A stretch of 5,733 nucleotides of DNA from Bryobacterales bacterium (GTDB taxonomy: Bacteria; Acidobacteriota; Terriglobia; Bryobacterales; Bryobacteraceae), in assembly GCA_030838885.1 (NCBI GenBank), contig JAUZEU010000265.1, positions 1 through 5,733 of the forward strand. The letters run 5' to 3'. Below are positions 1 through 5,112 of this stretch, piece by piece. Position numbers and translations under genes: made by a program. The first letter of the stretch is position 1. Each line of letters starts with the position of its first letter. The notes beneath the pieces are model-generated. The model saw nothing but the letters and a program-made list of their open reading frames with translations. It was not told where the DNA came from and ran no database searches.

Positions 1-853
1 AATAACATTTATTTTTATTCATGTTTGGGTGAATGGCAGCCCAGGTTATGTCGCGCACCGGCACTTTCTGCGGAATCCAAAGAGATAGCCATCGTGCAAC
101 TACGGTGAACCGGGCTGACCAGAAACCCTGGAGCAGATCGTTGTTCTTATTGGACCGGTTAATTTTACTGATGGGAAGAACTGTCCAGGGCGGGTTGAAT
201 GTTCAGCGCCCGCTGTAACTCATGGTTTGTCCGGGGTTGCACGTGGGATCACATCACTATCCGCCCTCGTACTTACATGGCGCAATGGCAGGCTTTCTCT
301 TCGGTAAGCACCCGTCTGAATCAGGCTGATGCGTTCTTATGGGTATGACACCGCCGACCTATTCAGGTTCATCCCTGCGGACGACTCCTTTACACCTGTA
401 CACCTGCAATTCCTGTGGGTGCGCCGGATTTGTAGCCGCTTGCCTGCCCATATTTGACAGGCATTGGTGCGGATGAACCTGACGCAGATAGTTCGCGAGC
501 TGCGTAACAGAGGAGATTTCGCCGCCCAGGCATACCGTGATGCTGTTGCGCTTCAGGATACCCGCCGCTTTCGGAACGCGGAAGAAGTCCCGTACGATAT
601 CGATATTTACCAGTCTGGGCTCGCACTATGCTGTGCAGGTGACGGACATTTCAAGGGTGAGATGGAGCCTGCGCGGGGGGGGCGGATTTTTATTCGGAAT
701 AGCGGATGGCGGTTGCGTGCCAGAGGGAATCGGGAAGGAGGTTTGTAATCGAGTTCTATGACGTACGTTACTCGTCCGGTGAAGGCGGGAGGCAGATTAG
801 GCGGAGAGGGAGAGCCGACAGATGAGGATGGTACCGAACGGATCAATATGGCT
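1..853. other. Gene-poor region with no supportable coding sequence
   Basis: No convincing gene is visible on either strand. The longest open frames here are under 100 codons, overlap one another in different frames, lack good ribosome binding sites and have no recognisable protein motifs. The first 20 bases are strongly AT-rich, unlike what follows, and could be a promoter or terminator edge of a gene to the left. A near-perfect tandem repeat of an 8-mer (ACACCTGT/ACACCTGC) lies at 392-407 and a run of eight G at 675-682. I found no tRNA-like T-loop and no rRNA-like sequence. It could be true intergenic DNA or the remains of one or more decayed genes. Confidence 0.6.
690..832 (+). pseudogene. 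Possible decayed coding remnant (very tentative)
   Basis: In the frame that reads through 718-831 the translation contains RRFVIEFYDVRYSSGEGG before a stop at 829-831, while the residues that would plausibly precede it are split over other frames by a stop (TAG) at 700-702. The phrase resembles the C-terminal strand seen in some membrane-bound metal-dependent hydrolase (YdjM/DUF457-like) proteins, which often end in a hydrophobic strand followed by F/L-x-D-x-R-Y/F. The poly-G run at 675-682 just upstream is a natural place for frameshifts. The resemblance is short and from memory, so this may be chance. No intact start or full domain can be reconstructed. Confidence 0.15.
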
Positions 854-1567
854 TCAGTCGGCGACCATCAGTTCGCCCGGGAGGATGGGCCTGGTGCGCG
901 GCAGAAGGCCGAGTGCGGCGCAGCTTCCCAGGGCTATTAAGACTGCAACATACACGGCAAATTTGATTATGTCCGCAGCGTGGGTACGCGGCATAGCTTT
1001 CCAGAGAATCATAAGCAGTGTTTGAGCGAGAGTAACAGCCCAGACGGAGCCATAGAAGTAGCGGCGTTCGGTGCCTTCGCCCTTCGTGGAGCGCCGCACG
1101 CGGGGAAGGTTACCGGAGAGTCCAAGCGCCAGAACAGCACCGTAGAGAGGGAAATACGCCTCCTGGTAGATCTGTTTGAGGTACCACTTACCGGTGAACG
1201 CCGCGACTGCGAGACCGACGAGATTGAGCGTGGCGAAAGTGACGACATCGGCCCAGGCGAAGCTGTAGCAGACTTTTCGGTAGAGAGGATTGGGGCGGTC
1301 TTCGGTGAAGCGTAATATATAAGGCTTCGGCTCCACACCGGGAAGCTGCGCGTAATAGCCGGCGATCCCTGTGCCGAGAAGCACTACGGCCAGCCACGCC
1401 ATATTGCCGGCGCTGGGGCCTTTGGCAAAGAGGTCGAACGTGAGTGGGCCGGGGGCGAGGAAAAAGACCCAGATCCAGATGGGCCAGTGGAGGAAACGGT
1501 AATAGGTTTTATTGTACTGGCGCATCTTCTTCCGATGCGCGTATTCGACTCTGACGGGGATGGGCAT
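854..1567 (-). CDS. Six-helix integral membrane protein of unknown function
   Basis: A 237-residue protein that I cannot assign to a named family. Hydrophobic segments at about residues 27-47, 55-75, 104-125, 137-153, 173-190 and 200-222 suggest six transmembrane helices. A basic N-terminus (RVEYAHRKKMR) and a basic loop around 156-169 (RVRRSTKGEGTERR) would face the cytoplasm by the positive-inside rule. The segment near 88-105 (TEDRPNPLYRKVCYSFAWAD) is a polar loop. There are no catalytic motifs, cysteine pairs or nucleotide-binding signatures. The start at 1567 shares its A with the stop of recX (TGATG), which suggests translational coupling and favours this start. Met15 is an alternative, with GGAAGAAG directly before it. 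The function is unknown, and sharing a transcript with recX need not mean a shared role. Confidence 0.8.
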   Translation of the reverse strand: MPIPVRVEYAHRKKMRQYNKTYYRFLHWPIWIWVFFLAPGPLTFDLFAKGPSAGNMAWLAVVLLGTGIAGYYAQLPGVEPKPYILRFTEDRPNPLYRKVCYSFAWADVVTFATLNLVGLAVAAFTGKWYLKQIYQEAYFPLYGAVLALGLSGNLPRVRRSTKGEGTERRYFYGSVWAVTLAQTLLMILWKAMPRTHAADIIKFAVYVAVLIALGSCAALGLLPRTRPILPGELMVAD

Positions 1568-2136
1568 CAGTCTAATTCAATGTCGTCCGGCGGGGGTTCG
1601 TCAATGAGTTCAGGTTTGGCAGCCAAACGCTTCAATGCGGTGAGGATACCGCCTGAGCTGAAGCCTGCGCGGCGCAGGCGACGGTAGGCTTTTGCGAGTT
1701 CCCGCTCGTCCTCTATCTGGCCTTTCGCCACAAGGGAGTGCATGCGGCGATCGATAAAGGAGTCGATCATATCGGATTCGCTTTTCTCGCGAAAGGCCTG
1801 CTCCAGCGCTTTGTCTGCAAGTTTTTCCGGGACGCGTTTAGCGCGCAGATCTCTGAGGACCCGCATGCGGCCAAAGCCTTCGTTTTCGACACGATTTGCC
1901 GCGTAGCTCTCGGCGAACCGGGCGTCGTTCAGGTACCCGATCTCTTTTAGGCGGGCGATAGTGGGGTCGATGTCCGCGAGGTTTGCCGACTTAAGACGAA
2001 GCCTGGAACGCAGCGCCTCGCTTGAACACGCCTGCAGGCTGAGGTACTTTATCGCGTACTCGAACAGTGCTTCCGATGCCAGTTTTGCCGCCGGCCTTCG
2101 TGCGGTTCTGTTCGGTCCTGCTTTGTTTGGACCCAT
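1567..2136 (-). CDS. recX: Regulatory protein RecX (RecA modulator)
   Basis: A cytoplasmic protein of 189 residues, within the usual RecX range of about 150-260. RecX binds RecA filaments and limits recombinase and coprotease activity. The family signature is clear: three-helix repeats with ALRSRLRLK (41-49), then IARLKEIGYLNDARFAESYA (60-79), the typical L-x-x-x-G-Y-L-x-D-x-R-F-A pattern, then GFGRMRVLRDLRAKRVP (87-103), matching the G-x-x-R-I-x-x-E-L-x-x-K-G-I block. A third repeat follows at about 143-171. The first 20 residues are basic and low in complexity, and the tail (178-189) is acidic. recX often follows recA, but no recA lies upstream here; instead a divergent intergenic region precedes it. 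The ribosome binding site before the start is weak (GGTAAAGC). The 3' end overlaps the membrane protein gene by one base. Confidence 0.92.
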   Translation of the reverse strand: MGPNKAGPNRTARRPAAKLASEALFEYAIKYLSLQACSSEALRSRLRLKSANLADIDPTIARLKEIGYLNDARFAESYAANRVENEGFGRMRVLRDLRAKRVPEKLADKALEQAFREKSESDMIDSFIDRRMHSLVAKGQIEDERELAKAYRRLRRAGFSSGGILTALKRLAAKPELIDEPPPDDIELD

Positions 2137-2149
2137 GCTTTACCGAAGT

Positions 2150-2191
2150 TTAACCTGACAGGGAAGTATACTGTGAGTGACTTCAGGTTAA
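2150..2191. repeat. Inverted repeat in the recX/ytxH divergent region
   Basis: A perfect 9-bp inverted repeat, TTAACCTGA at 2150-2158 and TCAGGTTAA at 2183-2191, is separated by 24 bases. Nested inside are ACAG...CTGT (2157-2160 and 2171-2174) and GAAGT...ACTTC (2163-2167 and 2180-2184), with the 6-bp palindrome GTATAC at 2166-2171 near the centre. The symmetry covers the place where divergent promoters would sit, so an operator for a dimeric regulator is a reasonable idea. An RNA hairpin in a leader is another. It does not match the E. coli LexA box order (CTGT-N8-ACAG) nor the Gram-positive GAAC-N4-GTTC type. Confidence 0.45.
2165..2172. promoter_or_regulatory. Candidate overlapping divergent -10 elements (recX / ytxH-like)
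   Basis: AGTATACT is a palindrome that reads TATACT (five of six matches to TATAAT) on both strands: 2167-2172 on plus and 2165-2170 on minus. It lies about 29 bases from the recX start and about 87 bases from the ytxH-like start, in the only intergenic DNA available to both. No good -35 box lies at 16-18 bp on either strand, so one or both directions would need an activator or a sigma factor with other preferences. Position and a single hexamer are the only support. Confidence 0.3.
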
Positions 2192-2258
2192 CCGCTTTCA
2201 ATCGCTGATTGTTGGCGTTTGAATTGCAGTGAAAGGCTCGAAGCGAGGAGACTAACCT

Positions 2259-2555
2259 ATGAATACAGATGGATTCGCGAACTTTCTGCTCGGCCTCGGT
2301 CTTGGGGTCGGCTTGGGAATGCTGTTCGCACCGAAGTCCGGTGTCGAAACGCGCGACATGCTGATGAGCAAAGCGGATGAGGGCAAGGAATATCTAAAGA
2401 AACAGACCGCCGATATCCAGGCAAACGCGGGCGACATGCTAAATAAAGGGCGAGAGGTCATTAACCGGCAAAAGGACACGCTGAGCGATGCCATTCAGGC
2501 CGGCAAGCAGGCGTATCGGGAAAAGATTGAACAGACACTTCCCGAGACAGCGTAG
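2259..2555 (+). CDS. YtxH domain-containing small membrane protein
   Basis: A 98-residue protein with the YtxH layout: a glycine-rich hydrophobic segment at residues 7-23 (NFLLGLGLGVGLGMLFAP), directly followed by the hallmark F-A-P-K-S-G-x-E-T-R (23-32), then a long charged amphipathic helix to the end that is rich in Lys, Glu, Gln and Ala. It is probably anchored in the inner membrane with the helical part in the cytoplasm. YtxH proteins are linked to stress and general envelope functions in several bacteria, but the molecular role is not known. GAGGAG at 2245-2250 is a strong ribosome binding site 8 bases before the start. This is the first gene of a plus-strand operon with the DUF948-like gene 29 bases downstream. 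Similar YtxH/DUF948 pairs are common in other phyla. Confidence 0.85.
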   Translation: MNTDGFANFLLGLGLGVGLGMLFAPKSGVETRDMLMSKADEGKEYLKKQTADIQANAGDMLNKGREVINRQKDTLSDAIQAGKQAYREKIEQTLPETA

Positions 2556-2584
2556 TATTAACGTCAGGACACTGGATTAGGGCC

Positions 2585-3112
2585 ATGCAGGAAGATACGT
2601 TTCGTTGGGTAATAACCGGGGCGGTACTGATCGCAACGCTCTGCATTTTCCTCATGGCCGCCGTGAGCTTTGTTCTTTATCGCGTCATCGCGCAGATGAA
2701 AATCAAGGTAGACGGCGTTATCGCAAAGGCTGAGCCGATCATGGATACGGTGCGCAAGGTGGCAGATGAGAACGCGCCGAAGATTTCGGTCCTCGGGATG
2801 CGCGCCGTGGAAATTGCGGCCAACGCGAAAGAGATTTCGGATGTAGCGAAAGATCAGGCGCACCGGTTCGCGGAAGTGGGCCGGGATCTTGCAGATCGCG
2901 CCAAGGCGCAAATCGCGCGGGTGGACAACGTGGTGGACGAGACCGTTTCGCAGGCTCACGTGGTTGGTTCAGGCGTGAAGGATGCCGTGATGAAGCCCGT
3001 GAGAGAAGCAAGTGGACTGATGGCAGGTATTAAGGCTGCGGTGAATACTTTGGCGGCGAGTCGGCGACCCACCGTGGACCATATCACGCAGGACGAAGAG
3101 ATGTTCATTTAA
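2585..3112 (+). CDS. DUF948-like membrane-anchored helical protein
   Basis: A 175-residue protein with a single N-terminal membrane segment at about residues 8-33 (WVITGAVLIATLC...SFVLY), followed by an almost uninterrupted, alanine- and valine-rich amphipathic helical region (about 38-158) of the kind seen in DUF948 and methyl-accepting/apolipoprotein-like coiled coils. The C-terminus is short and acidic (TQDEEMFI, 168-175), which looks like a conserved peptide tail. No enzymatic motif is present. It probably sits in the inner membrane with the helical tail in the cytoplasm and may pair with the YtxH protein encoded just upstream. There is no strong Shine-Dalgarno before the ATG (GGATTAGGGCC). 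Its TAA stop shares one base with the ATG of the next gene (TAATG), which points to translational coupling. Function unknown. Confidence 0.8.
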   Translation: MQEDTFRWVITGAVLIATLCIFLMAAVSFVLYRVIAQMKIKVDGVIAKAEPIMDTVRKVADENAPKISVLGMRAVEIAANAKEISDVAKDQAHRFAEVGRDLADRAKAQIARVDNVVDETVSQAHVVGSGVKDAVMKPVREASGLMAGIKAAVNTLAASRRPTVDHITQDEEMFI

Positions 3113-3315
3113 TGGCGAAACTGGCGCTAGTGTATGGAGTCCGGTTGCTGCCGACTGATGAGCTGGAAAGTTTTGAAGAGGCGAAAATTCAGTTGAAGAA
3201 CGGAAACACCGCTGCGGTCACGATGCATTTAATCGAAGGCGACAGCGAGGAAGAGTTGAAGGGGCAGTTGATGCAGTCCCTCGACGCGTTCTTTGAGTTT
3301 TATCCTGAACTGTAG
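3112..3315 (+). CDS. Conserved-looking 67-residue protein of unknown function
   Basis: A small acidic soluble protein without signal peptide or membrane segment. The predicted pattern is strand (ALVYGVRLL, 4-12), helix (DELESFEEAKIQLKN, 16-30), strand (TAAVTMHLIE, 33-42), helix (SEEELKGQLMQSLDAFFEFYPEL, 45-67), a compact alpha/beta fold. I do not recognise a family. Support for it being real: its start overlaps the preceding stop by one base (TAATG), GAAGAG at 3095-3100 provides a ribosome binding site, the codon use resembles the neighbours, and a strong terminator follows 17 bases after its stop. Being the last gene of the YtxH/DUF948 operon suggests a linked role, but this is inference. 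Confidence 0.75.
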   Translation: MAKLALVYGVRLLPTDELESFEEAKIQLKNGNTAAVTMHLIEGDSEEELKGQLMQSLDAFFEFYPEL

Positions 3316-3332
3316 GACGAACTAAAACACAG

Positions 3333-3359
3333 AAAAGCCCCGGTTGAACCGGGGCTTTT
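3333..3359. terminator. Bidirectional rho-independent terminator
   Basis: AAAAGCCCCGGTT (3333-3345) and AACCGGGGCTTTT (3347-3359) form a perfect 13-bp inverted repeat around a single central G. In RNA the stem would be GCCCCGG/CCGGGGC with a small loop, flanked by A and U runs on both sides. It follows the plus-strand operon by 17 bases and the convergent rpmB gene by 34 bases on the other strand, so it can end transcription in both directions. Confidence 0.93.
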
Positions 3360-3393
3360 GTATTTTGGGTTTAGAACCTGAACCGCTAAGGGC

Positions 3394-3585
3394 TTAGGCG
3401 ACCTTCTGGATTTTTCCGTTGCGGATGCAGGACGTGCAGGCGCGCAAACGCTTGCCCGCCCCGTTGACCAAAGCGCGAACGGTCTGCAGATTTACATTCC
3501 AGCGGCGATTGGTTACGTTATGGGCGTGGCTGATCTTATGCCCGAATTGCGGACCCTTGCCGCACACTTCACAAACTCTTGCCAT
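3394..3585 (-). CDS. rpmB: 50S ribosomal protein L28 (zinc-binding form)
   Basis: A 63-residue component of the large ribosomal subunit. The N-terminus ARVCEVCGKGPQFGHKISHA is typical of L28, as are NVTNRRWNVNLQTVRA (23-38) and LRACTSCIRNGKIQK (48-61). Cysteines at 5, 8, 50 and 53 form the CxxC...CxxC pattern of the zinc-ribbon (C+) version of L28. The start at 3585 is chosen because it gives the standard L28 N-terminus; AGGAG at 3597-3601 lies 11 bases upstream. A longer frame opening at 3663 would add 26 unrelated residues. The gene stands alone here, without the rpmG (L33) partner often found beside it, and is followed by the bidirectional terminator. Confidence 0.96.
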   Translation of the reverse strand: MARVCEVCGKGPQFGHKISHAHNVTNRRWNVNLQTVRALVNGAGKRLRACTSCIRNGKIQKVA

Positions 3586-3653
3586 TTGACGATGAACTCC
3601 TGATACCTGATTGGGATGCGAAACGATCCGCAGGGGACGGCACGCAAACCTAA

Positions 3654-3662
3654 ATACTACCA
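3654..3662 (-). promoter_or_regulatory. Candidate extended -10 promoter for rpmB
   Basis: On the minus strand TGGTAGTAT reads as an extended -10 (TGn plus TAGTAT, four of six matches to TATAAT). No convincing -35 is present at 16-18 bp, which is common for extended -10 promoters. Transcription would start near 3647 and give a leader of about 60 bases before rpmB. The adjoining CCAC...GTGG dyad (3660-3675 on plus) might be a weak hairpin at the end of the cupin transcript. Moderate to low support. Confidence 0.3.
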
Positions 3663-3706
3663 CATTTTATGGTGGAACTGAGTTTTTCGGGTGTTGTGTC
3701 GCGGAG

Positions 3707-4375
3707 TCAGTACTTCAGTTCGGTGACCAGCACTTCAACCGGCTGATCCGTGGTGTTTTGTTCCTTGTGGGTGGAGGCACCGCCCTGGGCGATGTCTCCG
3801 GCCTTACGCGGAATCAGTTCGACTTTGCCGTCGGCATAGGTGACCTGCACTTTGGCGTCCGTCAGATAGACCATGATCCGGTTGAGCTGGTGCTCGTGGA
3901 GGGGGGCGGCTTCGTGCGGTCCGAACTTTACCCGGACGACGCGGACCTGATCATTCTCCAGTTCCACTTTGTAGTGTTTGGGGTCGACCCTGACCGGATC
4001 AAGCGCCGTGGTGATCTTCTTCCCTGCCCCGGGTTTCTTCAACTCGATTTCCACGATGTTGACTGGAGTGGTGGTCGCTACCTCGGCGATATGCATACCT
4101 TCCATCGGACTCCACTTCACCTCATCCTGTTTGAACTTCAGGACGGAGTGACGGCCATCCGCGTACTCGAAGTTCTGCGCACCCGCGACACGATAGAGCA
4201 TGAGGCGATTGGTCTTGTGCTCGTGCATCTTCGTCTTTTCGTGAGGCTGGACAACGACGTCGAGGACACGGACGTCGTCGTTGTTGATCGGGGTCTTGAT
4301 GGTTTCTTCAGCGTGGGCGGTGATGAACAACCCTGCGACGGCGCAGGTGGTAAGGAGAAGTGATTTGGTCCGCAT
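3707..4375 (-). CDS. Exported double-cupin domain protein
   Basis: A 222-residue protein with a signal peptide: basic MRTK, hydrophobic core (5-19), likely cleavage after AHA (residue 22). The mature part is two tandem cupin beta-barrels that are clearly copies of each other. Repeat 1 (about 33-115) has PHEKTKMHEHKTNRLMLY (44-61) and YADGRH (71-76). Repeat 2 (about 140-221) has PHEAAPLHEHQLNRIMVY (153-170) and YADGK (180-184). The HxH pairs at 51/53 and 160/162, with His95 and His203 as third ligands, fit cupin metal binding. The usual Glu of cupin motif 1 is replaced by Asn in both repeats. It probably acts in the periplasm as a metal-binding sensor, stabiliser or enzyme; the substrate is unknown. 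No strong ribosome binding site precedes the start. It diverges from the CoA-transferase operon by 41 bases. Confidence 0.87.
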   Translation of the reverse strand: MRTKSLLLTTCAVAGLFITAHAEETIKTPINNDDVRVLDVVVQPHEKTKMHEHKTNRLMLYRVAGAQNFEYADGRHSVLKFKQDEVKWSPMEGMHIAEVATTTPVNIVEIELKKPGAGKKITTALDPVRVDPKHYKVELENDQVRVVRVKFGPHEAAPLHEHQLNRIMVYLTDAKVQVTYADGKVELIPRKAGDIAQGGASTHKEQNTTDQPVEVLVTELKY

Positions 4376-4416
4376 AGCTCAGGCGCAATTCTATAACATG
4401 TACAGAATGGCGGCGC
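4376..4416. promoter_or_regulatory. Short divergent promoter region, cupin gene / CoA-transferase
   Basis: Only 41 bases separate two divergent starts, so promoter elements must overlap or extend into the genes. ATTCTATAAC contains TATAAC (4392-4397, five of six matches to TATAAT on plus) and, on the minus strand, TTATAGAAT. Neither has a clear -35 at normal spacing. An ATG at 4398 opens a frame of 11 codons (stop 4431-4433) that overlaps the CoA-transferase start in another frame. No Shine-Dalgarno is seen before 4417, so translation may be leaderless-like or weakly initiated. Confidence 0.25.
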
Positions 4417-5112
4417 ATGAACAAAGTGTTTGAGAGCTGCGATGCAGCCGTGGCCGACATTGGCGATGGCGCCACGGTGATGCTGGGCGGATTTGGGCTT
4501 TGCGGCATTCCCGAGAACCTGATTGCGGCTCTGGTGCGGAAGGGCGTGCGCGGGCTGCACACGATCAGTAACGACACGGCGATTGCGGGCGCGGGCATGG
4601 GGTTGTTGCTCGAAGCGGGAGCCGTAGCAGAGCATACGGCAAGCTATGTCGGAGGAAATAAGCTGTTGGCGGAGCTAACCTTTTCGGGGCGGATCAAACT
4701 GAATCTGGTGCCGCAGGGGACGCTGGCGGAACGGATTCGTGCAGCGGGAGCGGGTATACCGGGGTTCTATACGCCGACTGGCGTTGGCACGGTTGTCGCC
4801 GAGGGCAAAGAGGTGCGGGAATTCGATGGCAGGACGTATCTGCTGGAACAGGCGCTTCATGCGGAATTCGCGCTCGTGAAGGCCTGGCGCGGCGACCGGC
4901 TGGGGAATCTGGTGTACCGGAAGACGGCACGCAATTTCAATCCGGACATGGCTACTGCGGCGGTGACCACGATTGCGGAAGTGGAGGAACTGTTGGAGCC
5001 CGGGGCGCTGGACGGTGATCATATCGTGACGCCAGGGATCTTCGTGAAGCGCATCATGCGAGGGGAGAGCTACAAGCGGCAGTTTGAGCGTTTGAGGAAT
5101 CGGGAAGTATGA
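4417..5112 (+). CDS. scoA: 3-oxoacid CoA-transferase, subunit A
   Basis: Subunit A of a family I CoA-transferase, which moves CoA from succinyl-CoA or acetyl-CoA to a 3-oxoacid such as acetoacetate, or to a related short-chain acid, in the cytoplasm. At 231 residues it has the usual length for the two-subunit form. Family motifs: GGFGLCGIPENLI (24-36), the glycine-rich CoA-binding loop; TISNDTAI (49-56); ASYVGGNK (75-82); PQGTLAERIRAAGAGIPGFYTPTGVGT (99-125); and GNLVYRKTARNFNP (163-176). The position that is often Glu in SYVGEN is Gly80 here. The start gives the usual MNKVF/Y N-terminus. The stop overlaps the start of subunit B (ATGA), as expected for a coupled pair. Relatives with the same fold (AtoD, PcaI) differ mainly in substrate, so acetoacetate, 3-oxoadipate or another acid cannot be told apart from sequence alone. 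Confidence 0.94.
   Translation: MNKVFESCDAAVADIGDGATVMLGGFGLCGIPENLIAALVRKGVRGLHTISNDTAIAGAGMGLLLEAGAVAEHTASYVGGNKLLAELTFSGRIKLNLVPQGTLAERIRAAGAGIPGFYTPTGVGTVVAEGKEVREFDGRTYLLEQALHAEFALVKAWRGDRLGNLVYRKTARNFNPDMATAAVTTIAEVEELLEPGALDGDHIVTPGIFVKRIMRGESYKRQFERLRNREV

Noticed and set aside
392..407. Tandem 8-mer ACACCTGT/ACACCTGC as a repeat array or CRISPR edge
   Set aside because: Only two copies, no spacers and no further copies nearby; likely chance.
464..748. 94-codon plus-strand frame as an intact gene
   Set aside because: No ribosome binding site or family match, heavy overlap with frames of similar length, and it crosses the G8 run. Kept only as part of a possible remnant.
1..853. Insertion sequence or transposase remnant
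   Set aside because: No terminal inverted repeats, target duplications or transposase motifs such as DDE signatures could be seen.
2150..2191. LexA/SOS box for recX
   Set aside because: The order ACAG-N-CTGT is the reverse of the E. coli box and there is no GAAC-N4-GTTC, so no known SOS operator can be claimed.
3586..3663. N-terminal extension of L28 from an upstream start
   Set aside because: The extra 26 residues do not match L28, and the start at 3585 gives the standard N-terminus with AGGAG upstream.
3611..4363. 250-codon plus-strand open frame opposite the cupin gene
   Set aside because: It is the antisense shadow of a GC-rich gene. The minus-strand frame has a signal peptide and two matched cupin repeats, whereas this frame shows no motif or ribosome binding site.
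4138..4635. 165-codon minus-strand open frame across the cupin/scoA junction
   Set aside because: It overlaps two well-supported genes and is rich in Arg, Ser, Pro and Thr with no recognisable domain, typical of a shadow frame.
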